Source: Acinetobacter radioresistens DSM 6976 = NBRC 102413 = CIP 103788 (GTDB taxonomy: Bacteria > Pseudomonadota > Gammaproteobacteria > Pseudomonadales > Moraxellaceae). From it: DNA of 64,000 bases. A program made the translations under genes and the position numbers. Below, one piece after another: positions 39,783 to 54,006 of the stretch. Numbering within the stretch: position 1 is the stretch's first letter; each line of letters begins with the position of its first letter. The notes beneath the pieces are model-generated. The model saw only the letters and a list, made by a program, of their open reading frames with translations. It ran no database searches and was not told the origin of the DNA. Location of the stretch: NCBI RefSeq assembly GCF_006757745.1, contig NZ_AP019740.1:2108001-2172000 (forward strand), read 5' to 3'.

Positions 39783-40825
39783 TAGTTATTCTCCATTTTT
39801 TCTAATGCTAAAACTCGCACTTCATCCCGTTCCTGGACATTAAGTGCTTGAGCCTGCTGTGGCGTCACCAATAAGATATCGGTAGTTAATATCTGGTTAT
39901 TAATGAGTAATACGCGATAATCTGCATATTGATCATTTGCAATCAGATACTGTTTATTTGATGTTTCGACCTGCTCAGTAATTTTGATCTTCAATACACG
40001 ACTTTCTTTGACTGCGCGTAAGTCAGCAATATTGGCTTCCAAAGTAGGACCTGCATCGAAAATATCAACATAACCTTGATACTTAAGTCCTTCTGACATC
40101 AATACCTTTGCAGCCGGTAAAGTATGTGGATGGACCTCTGCAATAACTTTCCGAGCTTCTGCGCCAAGTAAATCGACATAGACCGGAAATCTAGGCATTA
40201 ATTCAGCAATAAATACTTTTTGTCCGGTCCCACTTAAATAATCGGCAGCAGCGAAGTCCATATCAAAAAAGTGATGGCCTAATGCATCCCAGAATGGCGA
40301 GTAACCCTTTTCATCCGAAAAACCTCGCATCTCTGCAATCAGCCGCTCTTCAAAATGTGTTCTAAACGCCGCAATAAACAGAAAACGGACTTTAGATAAA
40401 AATTTTCCATTCTGGTTTTTACGGTATTCAGGATCAAGAAATAAGGTGCAAAGCTCACTACACCCTGTATGGTCATTACTTAAAAACAGGGTATCTAAAG
40501 TTTTATAAACATTTAATGCTTTAGATGCATGGACCTGCTTCGCCACATGAAAATTATAAAAAGGTTCCTTTAGCCCTACTGCCACTTCAATAGCACTTAC
40601 ACCTACAATTTTCTGCAGGCTGGTGTCTTCGAGTACAAACAGATAACTTGCCTCACACTTTTCGGTCAGACCCGCTAAAGTACGCGAGGTACGTGTAATA
40701 CGTTCAGCTAGAATGTCTCGATTTTGTGGTAAGGAAGTCAGACCAATCCCTGTTTCACCGGCTCTTTGCGCCAAACGATAAATATCATCTAAATCCCGAT
40801 GCGCTGCATGTCTAACAATCATCAT
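39782..40825 (-). CDS. astA: Arginine N-succinyltransferase
   Basis: First committed AST step: succinyl-CoA plus arginine to N-succinylarginine. Acetyltransferase-like fold, 347 residues (E. coli 344). It opens [19 protein letters not shown] and contains [20 protein letters not shown] and [20 protein letters not shown], typical of AstA. It follows astC by 21 bases and overlaps astD by one base. A second ATG directly after the first leaves the start ambiguous by one codon. Confidence 0.95.
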   Translation of the reverse strand: MMIVRHAAHRDLDDIYRLAQRAGETGIGLTSLPQNRDILAERITRTSRTLAGLTEKCEASYLFVLEDTSLQKIVGVSAIEVAVGLKEPFYNFHVAKQVHASKALNVYKTLDTLFLSNDHTGCSELCTLFLDPEYRKNQNGKFLSKVRFLFIAAFRTHFEERLIAEMRGFSDEKGYSPFWDALGHHFFDMDFAAADYLSGTGQKVFIAELMPRFPVYVDLLGAEARKVIAEVHPHTLPAAKVLMSEGLKYQGYVDIFDAGPTLEANIADLRAVKESRVLKIKITEQVETSNKQYLIANDQYADYRVLLINNQILTTDILLVTPQQAQALNVQERDEVRVLALEKMENN

Positions 40826-40846
40826 GGTTAGATGCTCACAAAAGAT

Positions 40847-42052
40847 TTAAAGACGTGCAAGTGCACGGGCGAAACGGTTCAGACCTTCATCAATATCTTC
40901 TTGCGGAATAATTAAGGAAGGGGTAAAACGAACCACATCTGCTCCAGCAACCAAAGCCAGTAATCCTTCCTCACCGGCCAGTGTCACAATATTTTTGGCT
41001 TTACCTGCGTATTCATCTTTCAGCACGCAGCCAATTAATAAACCTTGACCACGGATTTCTTTGAACAGGCCATATTGCGCATTGATTTTATTTAAGGCAT
41101 CAATGAAATATTGATGACGTTGTTTTACGCCGTCTAATACTTGTGATGTATTGATAAATTCAAATACCGCACCCGCCACTGCACAGGCCAATGGGTTGCC
41201 GCCATAGGTGGTACCGTGATCACCCACTGCATACATGTTGGCATAATGATCTGTGGTGATCATGGCACCAATCGGGAAACCACCGCCTAATGCTTTTGCT
41301 GTGGTGAGAATATCAGGCGTTACCCCTGTATTCATATAAGCATAAAGCGAACCGGTACGGCCAACGCCCGTTTGTACTTCATCAAAAATCAGTACAGCAC
41401 CTTTTTCATCACATAGTGCACGTAAGCCTTTCAGGAATTCGATATCTGCTGGCAGAACACCGCCTTCGCCCTGAATCGGTTCTACAATAACAGCACATGT
41501 ATTTTCAGTAATTACCGCTTTAGCTGCTTCAAGATCGTTGAATACAGTGTGCTCAATCCCACCTGGTAATGGTGCAAAATCTTGAGAATATTTTGGCTGT
41601 CCACCTGCTGTCACTGTAAATAAAGTACGGCCATGAAAAGCATTTTTAAATGCTACAATATGATTTTTTTCAGAATTACCGCTTAGCAGGCCTACCTTAC
41701 GTGCCAGTTTTAATGCAGCTTCATTCGCTTCTGCCCCCGAGTTGCAGAAAAACACTTTGTCGGCAAAAGTACTTTCTACCAATTGCTTGGCGAGACGTAA
41801 AACAGGCTCGTTGGTATAACCATTGCCAATGTGCCAAAGTTTTTGTGCCTGCTCAGTCAGGGCATTTACTGCAACAGGATGTGCATGCCCCAAAGCATTC
41901 ACTGCAATGCCACCGGCAAAATCAATATATTCTTTATCGTCTTGATCCCAAATACGAGAACCTTCCCCACGAACTAAAATAAAATTTGCTGGAGCAAAAA
42001 CTGGAACCATCCAATCATTAAAGTTGCTACGTGTAATCGCTACGTCATTCAT
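40847..42052 (-). CDS. astC: Succinylornithine transaminase (acetylornithine aminotransferase family)
   Basis: Transfers the delta-amino group of N-succinylornithine to 2-oxoglutarate; third AST step. Class III PLP aminotransferase, 401 residues. The PLP lysine is in [15 protein letters not shown], and the [12 protein letters not shown] and [12 protein letters not shown] motifs are present. Enzymes of this family can also act on N-acetylornithine in biosynthesis; the operon context favours the catabolic role. First ast gene, 52 bases after glutamate dehydrogenase. Confidence 0.95.
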   Translation of the reverse strand: MNDVAITRSNFNDWMVPVFAPANFILVRGEGSRIWDQDDKEYIDFAGGIAVNALGHAHPVAVNALTEQAQKLWHIGNGYTNEPVLRLAKQLVESTFADKVFFCNSGAEANEAALKLARKVGLLSGNSEKNHIVAFKNAFHGRTLFTVTAGGQPKYSQDFAPLPGGIEHTVFNDLEAAKAVITENTCAVIVEPIQGEGGVLPADIEFLKGLRALCDEKGAVLIFDEVQTGVGRTGSLYAYMNTGVTPDILTTAKALGGGFPIGAMITTDHYANMYAVGDHGTTYGGNPLACAVAGAVFEFINTSQVLDGVKQRHQYFIDALNKINAQYGLFKEIRGQGLLIGCVLKDEYAGKAKNIVTLAGEEGLLALVAGADVVRFTPSLIIPQEDIDEGLNRFARALARL

Positions 42053-42104
42053 TTTATTTACCCACTTCCTGTTTTATATTTGGCTCTGACTTTATGAAAC
42101 TGAC

Positions 42105-43379
42105 TTATCCAGGGAAAATACCGCGTTCTTTACGTGCTTTTAAAATACGTTCACATGCGAGAATATAAGCTGCTGTACGCAAGCTACATGCTTTATTTTC
42201 TGCTGTATTCCAGACATCAGCGATGGCCTGAATCATTAATTTATCAAGACGCTCGTTAATCTCTTCCTCGCTCCAGAAGTAACTCGCCATATCCTGAACC
42301 CATTCGAAATAGCTTACCGTTACACCACCTGCATTACAGATGACATCTGGCACCACTACAATATTACGACTCACGAAAACATCATCTGCTTCGGGATAGG
42401 TCGGGCCATTAGCGCCTTCCAGAACAATTTTAGCTTTAAGCCGTTGTGCCCGTTCAACTGTAATCTGACCTTCTAGTGCCGCAGGAATAAGAATATCCAT
42501 ATCGACATCCCAGAAATCTTCATCTGCAATCACCTGAGCTTCAGCAAAGCCCATTACGCCTCCATGCTCTGTGACATGTTTTTGTAATGCTTTAACACTT
42601 AAACCTTCGGGATTAAAAATTGTGCCTGTATGGTCTTGAACACAAACAATTTTGGCTTGAGCATGACTAAACAGATAAGCTGCTTCATTTCCTACATTAC
42701 CAAAGCCTTGCACAGCGACTTTGCTACCTGCAACAGGCAGCTGAATTTTCTTGGCTACTTCCAGCCCCGTTACAAATACGCCCCGACCGGTAGCCCGTAC
42801 ACGTCCGAGAGAACCGCCTAAATGTACAGGTTTGCCTGTTACGACACCTGTTACAGTGTGCCCTTTAATGCTTGAGTAGGTGTCCATCATCCAGCCCATG
42901 ATGTTAGGATTCGTACCTACATCTGGAGCAGGAATATCAATTTGAGGACCAATAATTGAACTGATCTCACTGGTGAAGCGACGAGTTAAACGTTCCAGTT
43001 CACGTAGTGAAAGTTCTTTAGGATTGACTCGAATTCCCCCTTTAGCACCTCCAAATGGAAGATTCAATACCGCAGTTTTAATCGTCATCCAGGCAGATAA
43101 GGCCATAACTTCATTTAATTCAACATCCTGATGATAACGAATACCACCTTTACCTGGTCCACGTGACAGATTGTGCTGTACACGGTAACCTTCAAAATGA
43201 CGAATTGTCCCATCATCCATAACAATTGGAACATCAACAATCAGAGTACGCTTTGGTCTTTTAAGAGTATTAATAAAATTACTTAAATCAGCATCTAAAT
43301 AGGGCGCTACCCGGTCAATTTGAGTAAGGTAAGTTTGCCAAGCACCATTATTCTGATCCGTATACGATAAAGACATCAT
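42105..43379 (-). CDS. Catabolic-type glutamate dehydrogenase
   Basis: Reversible oxidative deamination of glutamate to 2-oxoglutarate; 424 residues, the length of the RocG/GudB-type hexameric enzymes. The catalytic block [14 protein letters not shown], the [10 protein letters not shown] motif, the Rossmann loop [12 protein letters not shown] and [15 protein letters not shown] are visible. The position directly upstream of astC and on the same strand argues for a catabolic, probably NAD-linked role that drains glutamate produced by the AST pathway. Coenzyme preference cannot be fixed by eye. It is divergent from an Lrp-type regulator. Confidence 0.93.
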   Translation of the reverse strand: MMSLSYTDQNNGAWQTYLTQIDRVAPYLDADLSNFINTLKRPKRTLIVDVPIVMDDGTIRHFEGYRVQHNLSRGPGKGGIRYHQDVELNEVMALSAWMTIKTAVLNLPFGGAKGGIRVNPKELSLRELERLTRRFTSEISSIIGPQIDIPAPDVGTNPNIMGWMMDTYSSIKGHTVTGVVTGKPVHLGGSLGRVRATGRGVFVTGLEVAKKIQLPVAGSKVAVQGFGNVGNEAAYLFSHAQAKIVCVQDHTGTIFNPEGLSVKALQKHVTEHGGVMGFAEAQVIADEDFWDVDMDILIPAALEGQITVERAQRLKAKIVLEGANGPTYPEADDVFVSRNIVVVPDVICNAGGVTVSYFEWVQDMASYFWSEEEINERLDKLMIQAIADVWNTAENKACSLRTAAYILACERILKARKERGIFPG

Positions 43380-43608
43380 CTGTTCCTTAATTAATCCATT
43401 GTCCCTGTTGTCTCTAGATTCCCGGTACTTGAGAACTTATTTGTAATTCAGCACCCTTTTAAGAACGCTTAATACTTCAAGTGATCTAGCTAAAACTCTT
43501 CGGGACTTTATGTTTGCACTATTATTAATAAACAAATTGATTCAAAAAATTATTTATAAATATTAAAATGATTTAATTTTTATCAATTTGCTAATACCCA
43601 ATATCAAA

Positions 43609-44031
43609 ATGAACAATATTGACCATATTATTTTAGGTTTACTTAAAGATAATGCGAGAATGTCTATTACAGATTTAGCCCTAAAAGCGCGTGTTTCTAG
43701 AGCTACTGTTCAAAAGCGAATTGAATATATGGAGGCTTCAGGCACTATCACAGGCTACACGGTACGTTTTCGCCCAAATGCAGAGAAAAATGTGATCCGT
43801 GCATGGATGAATATTATGGTTGAAGGAACTAAGGCTCAGGCGGTCATTCGCGAATTACGTTTAGAGTCAGCAGTGCAACGTCTTCATACAACCAATGGAA
43901 AGTGGGATATATTGGTCGAATTACAGTCAGATACTCTTGAGAATTTTGATAAAGTACTGGAACGGATTCGTAATATTTCAGGTATCTATAATAGTGAAAC
44001 GAGTATTTTACTCTCCACCTATAAAACCTAA
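43609..44031 (+). CDS. Lrp/AsnC-family regulator (gdh-ast linked)
   Basis: 140 residues from the ATG at 43609; an in-frame TTG at 43588 would add seven residues. The N-terminal helix-turn-helix is NIDHIILGLLKDNARMSITDLALKARVSRATVQKRIEYM in outline, followed by the RAM domain ending NISGIYNSETSILL. It is divergent from gdh-astCADBE across 229 bases, which makes it the likely local regulator of arginine/glutamate catabolism. No strong ribosome site is visible. It is unrelated in detail to the regulator at 11589 beyond family membership. Confidence 0.88.
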   Translation: MNNIDHIILGLLKDNARMSITDLALKARVSRATVQKRIEYMEASGTITGYTVRFRPNAEKNVIRAWMNIMVEGTKAQAVIRELRLESAVQRLHTTNGKWDILVELQSDTLENFDKVLERIRNISGIYNSETSILLSTYKT

Positions 44032-44262
44032 ATATGACTTTATTTAAAAAAGTTACGTTATTTTTACTCTTAAATCTATAAAGAAAGTTTAATAACTTTA
44101 TTAGAGTGCTTAGTGTTGAAACTTTTATAAATTGCATCAGCTTTAAAAGTTAATGCTTTAGGTAAAATTTTTAAACCACATCTTTTATGCTCCAAATATG
44201 ACGCAAAAAAGTATGCCTGCTTTAACTTTTTATAGAGACACGTAAAGAAACTATAGTTAAAA

Positions 44263-44294
44263 AAATAAGCCCTTGTAAATACAAGGGCTTATTT
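44263..44294 (-). terminator. Terminator of tRNA-Ser
   Basis: AAATAAGCCCTTGT - AAAT - ACAAGGGCTTATTT, a perfect 14-base stem eight bases past the tRNA 3' end, with a run of T in the leftward direction. Confidence 0.9.
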
Positions 44295-44301
44295 AGATAT
44301 C

Positions 44302-44391
44302 TGGCGGAAGCGGTGAGATTCGAACTCACGGAGGGCGTGAACCCTCGTCGGTTTTCAAGACCGGTGCATTAAACCGCTCTGCCACGCTTCC
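44302..44391 (-). tRNA. tRNA-Ser (anticodon UGA)
   Basis: 90 bases with encoded CCA. The acceptor stem is GGAAGCG/CGCTTCC, with a long variable arm as in class II tRNAs, anticodon loop CTTGAAA with TGA (44355-44357 complement), and the T-arm GAGTTCGAATCTC. It is followed leftward by a strong terminator. Confidence 0.96.
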
Positions 44392-44478
44392 ATGCCGCTA
44401 AGAATACAAAGCCTCTTCATTTTATTCAAGAAAAATTTTAGTGCTTTATAGTCAAATGTCTATTGTTTCATCATTTAG

Positions 44479-46524
<2,046 letters not shown>

Positions 46525-46688
46525 TTAGTGGGCTTTGCAATTTGTTGCATCTACTTTAACTGATTTTTTTATATTGTTTATGGCTGTTTATTTGAAGGAT
46601 AAAGACTTGAACGTCAATTTTAAGCTTAGGCTATTTAAAAAATTTAAATATAAATATAGGGTGGCTTTAAGAGTATTGCGGGGAAGAA

Positions 46689-46732
46689 TTTAACTGTGCT
46701 TTTAATAAATAGTTCTTAAAAGCACAGTTAAA
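46689..46732 (-). terminator. Terminator of the lactate operon
   Basis: TTTAACTGTGCTTTTAA - 10-base loop - TTAAAAGCACAGTTAAA, a perfect 17-base stem starting eleven bases past the dld stop. The T-run after the stem is short, but the stem is exceptionally long. Confidence 0.75.
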
Positions 46733-46742
46733 AGAATTTGGT

Positions 46743-48434
46743 TTATGACCAATATTTTTTTCTGGAAGTATAACCAATGCCCACATTGAAACTGTTGGTT
46801 GGATCAAGCTTTTGATAGTGTTGTTTTAAAGCAGGCTTGGCTACATATAAATGTCCAACATTATGTTCGGCCGGATATTCGGCACCACGCTGATCTAGCA
46901 GTTTCCACATGGCATGCTCCATAGCCAATGGATCAACCCCTTTCTTGACGATGTAATCCTGATGAAAAACATGGCACAAGAAATGACCGTAGTAGAGTTT
47001 ATGTATAATCTGCTCTTCCATTGACTCAGGCAAGGTTTCCAGCCACTCCCGGTCATTGCGTTTTAGGGCAATATCGAGCGCCACAATGTCTTCGACCTCC
47101 CGGCGATGTACATCACGATAACGTATAGCTGCTCCTGCAATGGCAAATCGGTGTAAAAAAGCTTTACGGCCTTCTTCTTCATTACACAGAAAATAGTTAC
47201 CTGTAGAGTGTATTTTAAAATACTCCTGCAAGTAACTTTCTACCTGTGCTATATCCTGATCTTCGATACGAAGTAGTAAATGATGTTCATAGCGGTTACG
47301 GAACTCGGCCATACGCTGCGGTAAATGGGGTGGCAAAACGCCGGTTAACAGCTGTAAAACCTTGTCGGTTAATCCTCTGATTTTGACTTTTTCCAGCATG
47401 CCATCAATTTTGTCTTTCATGGCAAAAGCTTTAGGGACCCGCGCAGTTCCAAATTTTTCGATAAACAGAAAGGTATCCTTTCCATATTTCTCGCCAATGT
47501 CATACGCTACCCGATGAATATACTCACCTGCAATCGGCAGACGCGGCAATTGTGTCAGTAAATAGCGTCGAATTGCAGTCAGATCATCCTGACTATTGGT
47601 TCCAATATAAAACACCTGACTTGGTAATTTTTCAAAAGTATCCAGCCGCACTGCGAAAACACAGACCTTGCCGGCAGAACCTGAAGTTTCAAACAACCGG
47701 TTAGGGTCAGCATTAAAACGCGCCGGTGTATCAAGATCAACCTGACGCACGTCATGACCATAATGAGGATCAGAAGCGCGGTGCTGCGGACTGTAATCAA
47801 TATCCTTTTCCTGATACTCACCATTTTGCAGACGTATCAGAATCTGTTCTGGCTGGGTACCTAAACTTACTCCCAAGTGATTAACCAGATGCAGTTGTCC
47901 CTGTTCATCAACCTGAGCATATAAGGCCAGTTCGGTGTACGCCGGCCCACGTCTTACCAGTGCACCGCCAGAGTTATTACACACTCCCCCTAATACAGAG
48001 GCACCTATACAGGAGGAACCAATCACTGAATGCGGTTCCCGGTTAAAGGGTAACAGGGCTTTTTCTAATGCATCTAAAGTTGCTCCCGGCAAGCATATAA
48101 CTTGCTTTCCTGAATTGATAACCTGTATACCGGCTAACCGACGGGTACTGATCAGTACTACTGGACGGTCATAATCATGACCATAAGGTGTAGAGCCTCC
48201 AGTCAGGCCAGTATTGGCGGCCTGCATAATTACAATACAATCCGCAGCCACTGCAATCTGTAAAATACGCCATTGTTCAATCAGGCTACCGGGAGCTACT
48301 ACGGCTAGAACCTGTCCTTCACCAAAACGTCGACCCTGCCGGTAAAGACGGGTTTCCTGCTCATCGGTAAGTACAAATTTTTCTCCGACCACTTGCTGAA
48401 ACTGCTGTATGACTTTAGAGGCGGTGATAGACAC
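46743..48434 (-). CDS. dld: Quinone-dependent D-lactate dehydrogenase
   Basis: Peripheral membrane FAD enzyme oxidising D-lactate to pyruvate and reducing the quinone pool; 563 residues (E. coli Dld 571). The N-terminal PCMH-type FAD domain shows MQAANTGLTGGSTPYG and GSSCIGASVLGGVCNNSGGALV. The C-terminal part has the membrane-binding/cap domain of Dld, ending with NPTNSFNVGIG-like DPTNSFNVGIG. It is the last gene of lldP-lldR-lldD-dld, four bases after lldD, and is followed by a long-stem terminator. Confidence 0.95.
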   Translation of the reverse strand: MSITASKVIQQFQQVVGEKFVLTDEQETRLYRQGRRFGEGQVLAVVAPGSLIEQWRILQIAVAADCIVIMQAANTGLTGGSTPYGHDYDRPVVLISTRRLAGIQVINSGKQVICLPGATLDALEKALLPFNREPHSVIGSSCIGASVLGGVCNNSGGALVRRGPAYTELALYAQVDEQGQLHLVNHLGVSLGTQPEQILIRLQNGEYQEKDIDYSPQHRASDPHYGHDVRQVDLDTPARFNADPNRLFETSGSAGKVCVFAVRLDTFEKLPSQVFYIGTNSQDDLTAIRRYLLTQLPRLPIAGEYIHRVAYDIGEKYGKDTFLFIEKFGTARVPKAFAMKDKIDGMLEKVKIRGLTDKVLQLLTGVLPPHLPQRMAEFRNRYEHHLLLRIEDQDIAQVESYLQEYFKIHSTGNYFLCNEEEGRKAFLHRFAIAGAAIRYRDVHRREVEDIVALDIALKRNDREWLETLPESMEEQIIHKLYYGHFLCHVFHQDYIVKKGVDPLAMEHAMWKLLDQRGAEYPAEHNVGHLYVAKPALKQHYQKLDPTNSFNVGIGYTSRKKYWS

Positions 48435-48438
48435 AGTT

Positions 48439-49584
48439 TTACTCCATGATGCGCTTGACCAGACATTCAGAAGAAATATCCTGAATAGTTTTAGCGCCAG
48501 TTAGTGTCATGGCAACTCGCATTTCCTTGTTAATCAGCTCAAGCAGGTGATTTACACCTTCACCGCCGGCAGCACCTAATGCATAGACAAAAGCACGACC
48601 CAACAGACATAAATCAGCCCCAAGCGCAATCATACGTACTACATCAAGTCCGTTACGGACTCCCGAATCGACCATAATTTTCAGATCGCCTTTAACAGCA
48701 TCTGCAATAGCCGGTAATGCACGGATAGTAGACAATACGCCATCTAGCTGACGTCCACCATGATTAGATACCACAATTCCATCAGCGCCAAAACGCACCG
48801 CATCTTTGGCATCTTCAGGGTCCAGAATACCTTTAATGACCATTGGACCATCCCAGTATTCACGGATCCATTCCAGATCTTTCCAGGAAATGGACGGGTC
48901 AAAGTTTGCCCCTAACCAGCCAATATAATCTTCTAGGCCGGTTGGTTTACCCAAGTATTTAGAAATATTGCCCAGATCATGTGGACGTCCCATCAGTCCA
49001 ACATTCCATGCCCAGTGTGGATGCATAAAGGACTGCATATAGCGGCGCATGGCAGCATTAGGTCCGCTCATGCCTGAATGAACATCACGGTAACGTGCAC
49101 CTGGTACCGGCATATCTACGGTGAAGACCAGAGTCGAACAGCCTGCAGCCTTGGCACGCTCCAATGCATTTTTCATAAAGCCCCGGTCACGCAATACATA
49201 AAGCTGAAACCACATCGGGCGCTGGATGGCTGGTGCAACTTCTTCAATTGGGCAGACTGATACCGTTGACAGAGTAAAAGGTATGCCATTTTTCTCTGCA
49301 GCAACCGCGGCCTGAACCTCCCCACGGCGAGCGTACATTCCGGTCAGGCCAACTGGTGCCAGAGCAACTGGCATCGACAGGGTTTCATTAAACAGCTTGG
49401 TTTCCAGACTCAGTTCGGACATATCATTTAAGACACGCTGCCGCAAAGCGATTTTGGAAAGGTCTTCTACATTTCGTTGCAGGGTATATTCCGCATATGC
49501 CCCGCCATCAATATAATGAAACAGAAATGGAGGTAAACGGCGTCGCGCTGCTTCACGATAATCATTAGAAGATGAAATAATCAT
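48439..49584 (-). CDS. lldD: L-lactate dehydrogenase (FMN, respiratory)
   Basis: Membrane-associated flavoenzyme oxidising L-lactate to pyruvate with electrons to quinone; 381 residues of the alpha-hydroxyacid oxidase family. The catalytic His and FMN/substrate residues lie in the family signature [12 protein letters not shown], and the [12 protein letters not shown] phosphate-binding region is present. It follows lldR by a single base, and dld follows it by four, so both lactate enantiomers are handled from one mRNA. Confidence 0.96.
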   Translation of the reverse strand: MIISSSNDYREAARRRLPPFLFHYIDGGAYAEYTLQRNVEDLSKIALRQRVLNDMSELSLETKLFNETLSMPVALAPVGLTGMYARRGEVQAAVAAEKNGIPFTLSTVSVCPIEEVAPAIQRPMWFQLYVLRDRGFMKNALERAKAAGCSTLVFTVDMPVPGARYRDVHSGMSGPNAAMRRYMQSFMHPHWAWNVGLMGRPHDLGNISKYLGKPTGLEDYIGWLGANFDPSISWKDLEWIREYWDGPMVIKGILDPEDAKDAVRFGADGIVVSNHGGRQLDGVLSTIRALPAIADAVKGDLKIMVDSGVRNGLDVVRMIALGADLCLLGRAFVYALGAAGGEGVNHLLELINKEMRVAMTLTGAKTIQDISSECLVKRIME

Positions 49585-49585
49585 T

Positions 49586-50329
49586 TTAAATCCTGTTTAA
49601 GCGACTGGCACGCTGATGACGGGCTTCTTCCTCATCAATCGAGCGTACCTGTTGTATAACAAATTCGATATGGCCACAAACTGCCATGCGGGCTGCCTGC
49701 GGATCTTTACGGTCAATTGCATCCATGACCTTGAAATGCTGTAAATGCAACTGGTCAAAGCGGTCTGACTCTGAATAGACTTTACGGCGACCCAGCACCA
49801 CGTTGTATTGCAACAGATCAAACAGGCCACGCATGGTCTGTATCAGGACCAGGTTATGAGATGCTTCAGCAATTGCCAGATGAAACTTGGCGTCTGCTAC
49901 CGAAGCCTGATCCGGATCACCAATTGACTGGAAATGGCTGATCTGGTCATAAAAGTGATGAATCTTGACACGGTCCTCAGCAGTAGAGCGTAAAGCTGCA
50001 TACCAGGCTGTTCCCCCTTCCAGTACCAACCGTGCTTCCTGCACATCGAAGCGGTAAAGTGGATCCTGGTCAATCAGGCCGCTTAGAGGCTGAACAATTT
50101 TATGCTGTGACCAGGTAACAGGCAGTTGGCAAATATAAGTACCATCTCCTAACCGGCTCTGCACTATACCTTGAGTATTTAACTGCTGTAGGGCCTCCCG
50201 TAATGAGGAGCGCGATACACCAAGCTGTTCACATAGCTTACGCTCAGAAGCGAGGCGATCTCCGACTTTCATTCCTTGCTGTTCAATCAGCTGATACAAA
50301 CTTTGTATAACTTTATCGGAGACCTTCAC
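49586..50329 (-). CDS. lldR: Lactate-responsive regulator LldR (FadR subfamily of GntR)
   Basis: 247 residues. The N-terminal winged helix-turn-helix ([20 protein letters not shown], then [13 protein letters not shown]) precedes an all-helical FCD ligand-binding domain with the expected Asp/His metal or ligand residues. In E. coli LldR binds TGGT-N3-ACCA sites flanking its promoter and responds to L-lactate. Two matching sites precede lldP here. It lies inside the operon it probably controls, 21 bases after lldP, giving feedback on its own level. Confidence 0.93.
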   Translation of the reverse strand: MKVSDKVIQSLYQLIEQQGMKVGDRLASERKLCEQLGVSRSSLREALQQLNTQGIVQSRLGDGTYICQLPVTWSQHKIVQPLSGLIDQDPLYRFDVQEARLVLEGGTAWYAALRSTAEDRVKIHHFYDQISHFQSIGDPDQASVADAKFHLAIAEASHNLVLIQTMRGLFDLLQYNVVLGRRKVYSESDRFDQLHLQHFKVMDAIDRKDPQAARMAVCGHIEFVIQQVRSIDEEEARHQRASRLNRI

Positions 50330-50350
50330 CCTGCACTTCCTCTTTCTATC

Positions 50351-52018
50351 CTATGGAATCATCCATGGGAACACATATGCCTGTAGAGTGATAATGATAC
50401 CAATCATTACGGTAAAGGTTATACTGTGTTTAACCGTAAAGCGGAACAGATCGGACTCTTTACCTACCAGTCCTGCTGCTGCACAGGCAATGGCAATCGA
50501 CTGCGGAGAAATCATCTTGCCGGTGACTCCACCGCTGGTATTGGCAGCTACCAGTAAAACTTCTGGCACACCAATCTGCTGGGCAGTAGTTGCCTGTAAT
50601 GCTGCAAACAGTGCATTGGCAGAAGTATCTGAACCTGTGAGGAACACGCCCAACCAGCCCAAGAATGGCGAGAAGAAGGTAAAAGCATTACCAGTATGCG
50701 CCAAGGCTAATGCCAATGTTGCTGACATTCCTGAGTAATTCGCAATGAATGCAAAGGCCAGAACCATGCCTATCGAGTAAATCGGGGTCTTTAGTTCATT
50801 TACTGTCTCGCCAAAAGTCACCAGTGCTTCACGTGGCTTCATTTTCAGATAAACAATCGTAATAAGCGCCGCAATAATAATTGCTGTACCGGTTGCTGAG
50901 AGCCAGTCAAATTTGAAGATAGCATCATAGTCCTTAACTTCGGGTACCACTGGAGGCACTTTCTGAACCAGCTGATGCAAATAAGGAACCTTGATCGAAA
51001 TCACCCAATCCTGCATTGGACCATCTTTAGCAAATAGATCTTTAAAAGGCTTGATACTCCATAGAGTTACCATCGCTGTCAAAATCACAAATGGTGACCA
51101 GGCTTTGGCAATCTGGCCTATACTGAATTTCTGCTTCTGTGAAGCCAGCAGCTCGGCATCGACCTGACTGTCATTTTCATCTTTAAAACGAAAGATATGC
51201 TTAGGCTTCCAGTATTTTAATAAGATTGTCAGGCTCACCAGTGACGCAATGGCCGCAGTAATATCTGGTAATTCAGGCCCTACAAAGTTTGAGGTCAAAT
51301 ACTGTGCCAGTGAAAATGCACCGCCTGCTACAATTACAGCCGGCCAGGTCTCTTTAATTCCGCGCCAGCCATCCATAATGGCCATAATCCAGAACAGTAC
51401 GATTGGCACCATAAACGGTAACTGGCGGCCTACCATCTGGCTGATTTCCATGGTATCTACACCAGACACCTGCCCCGCTACGATAATTGGAATACCCATT
51501 GCGCCAAAGGCAACGGGTGCGGTATTCACAATCAGGCACAGACCGGCAGCATACAATGGCTTAAAGCCCAAACCGACCAGTAATGCCGCAGTAATCGCAA
51601 CCGGTGCACCAAAACCTGCTGCTCCCTCAAGAAAGGTACCAAAAGCAAATCCGACCAACAGCATTTGCAAACGCTGGTCTTCAGTAATAGATAAAATTGA
51701 AGAACGGATTACATCGAACTGGCCTGTTTTAACAGAAACTTTATACAGGAATACTGCACCAATGATGATCCAGGATATTGGCCATAAACCATAGAAGAAA
51801 CCATAAATTACCGAGGCAAATGCCATATCGGTCGGCATGCCATAAGCAAAAAGTGAAACCAGCAAAGCCAGTACCACCGTAATTGTTCCCGCTACACTTC
51901 CTTTTAAACGGAAAACTGCCAATGCCAGAAAAAAGAAAATAATTGGAATCAGGGCGACCAAGCTGGAAATCCATAAATTCCCCATCGGATCATAAATCTG
52001 TTGCCATTGTGAAAGCAC
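50351..52018 (-). CDS. lldP: L-lactate permease
   Basis: Proton-linked uptake of lactate (and often glycolate); LctP family, 555 residues (E. coli 551) with about thirteen membrane helices. Conserved segments include [17 protein letters not shown], the long hydrophobic helices around residues 110-180, and the C-terminal [13 protein letters not shown] and [19 protein letters not shown]. It is first in the operon. The upstream 160 bases hold two LldR-type operators. Confidence 0.96.
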   Translation of the reverse strand: MLSQWQQIYDPMGNLWISSLVALIPIIFFFLALAVFRLKGSVAGTITVVLALLVSLFAYGMPTDMAFASVIYGFFYGLWPISWIIIGAVFLYKVSVKTGQFDVIRSSILSITEDQRLQMLLVGFAFGTFLEGAAGFGAPVAITAALLVGLGFKPLYAAGLCLIVNTAPVAFGAMGIPIIVAGQVSGVDTMEISQMVGRQLPFMVPIVLFWIMAIMDGWRGIKETWPAVIVAGGAFSLAQYLTSNFVGPELPDITAAIASLVSLTILLKYWKPKHIFRFKDENDSQVDAELLASQKQKFSIGQIAKAWSPFVILTAMVTLWSIKPFKDLFAKDGPMQDWVISIKVPYLHQLVQKVPPVVPEVKDYDAIFKFDWLSATGTAIIIAALITIVYLKMKPREALVTFGETVNELKTPIYSIGMVLAFAFIANYSGMSATLALALAHTGNAFTFFSPFLGWLGVFLTGSDTSANALFAALQATTAQQIGVPEVLLVAANTSGGVTGKMISPQSIAIACAAAGLVGKESDLFRFTVKHSITFTVMIGIIITLQAYVFPWMIP

Positions 52019-52070
52019 ATTCTTCTCCTTGATATGCTCACGAGATATTAACTAGTCTAACCCTACAATA

Positions 52071-52085
52071 ATTGGTCAGACCAAT
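52071..52085 (-). promoter_or_regulatory. LldR operator, proximal
   Basis: ATTGGT-CAG-ACCAAT, a perfect inverted repeat with the TGGT-N3-ACCA core of LldR/FadR-type sites. Centre 60 bases before the lldP start. Confidence 0.8.
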
Positions 52086-52173
52086 ATTTACTTTAAAGAA
52101 CAATAAATCTTTTAATTACTTTAATTATCCTAAATTTTGCTTATTTAAAGATCAATATAAAATTTTATCTATA

Positions 52174-52192
52174 AAATTGGTCATACCAATTT
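52174..52192 (-). promoter_or_regulatory. LldR operator, distal
   Basis: AAATTGGT-CAT-ACCAATTT, a perfect 8-base-arm inverted repeat of the same type. Its centre is 105 bases upstream of the proximal operator. Confidence 0.8.
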
Positions 52193-52589
52193 AAATTAGA
52201 AAATGTTTAATTTCTGGCAAAGTCAATTTAAAATAAAAATTCTCTATTTTTTCTTAATATATTGTTTAATAAATAGAATATTTAAATTCAAAGTATTAAA
52301 AACTGTACTTTTAATGCTCTTGTAAAACTTTAGTCTTATAGATTTTTTAAAACTTAAAATATGATGAAATAGAGTCAAGAAAAGCCCGTATTATTTTCTG
52401 CTCTAAATAAAACCTCCTTATTAATTTCTATGAACTGAGTTAACTCATAAAAGCGTAATTATAAATTTAGCGCCCCTATAATTTTTAAAGTTTGTCTTTT
52501 TTTTAAGAAAACATGTTCGTTTAAAAGTGTTACAATAAAATGTTTATAGATTTTTCAATGGCAGCCAATTCGTGGTGCCTGTTTTATAG

Positions 52590-53945
<1,356 letters not shown>

Positions 53946-53959
53946 TTTTTAATCTGTTT

Positions 53960-53986
53960 AAAAGCCGCCTGATTCTGGCGGCTTTT
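53960..53986. terminator. Bidirectional terminator, argG / diguanylate cyclase
   Basis: AAAAGCCGCC - TGATTCT - GGCGGCTTTT, a perfect 10-base stem with A- and T-tracts on opposite sides, between convergent genes. Confidence 0.9.
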
Positions 53987-54006
53987 ATTTTTACAAGAAT
54001 TAATGG

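Noticed and set aside
51249..51794. 181-residue open frame antisense to lldP
   Set aside because: It is an antisense shadow of a conserved membrane protein, with Pro/Thr/Ile-rich composition and no ribosome site of note.
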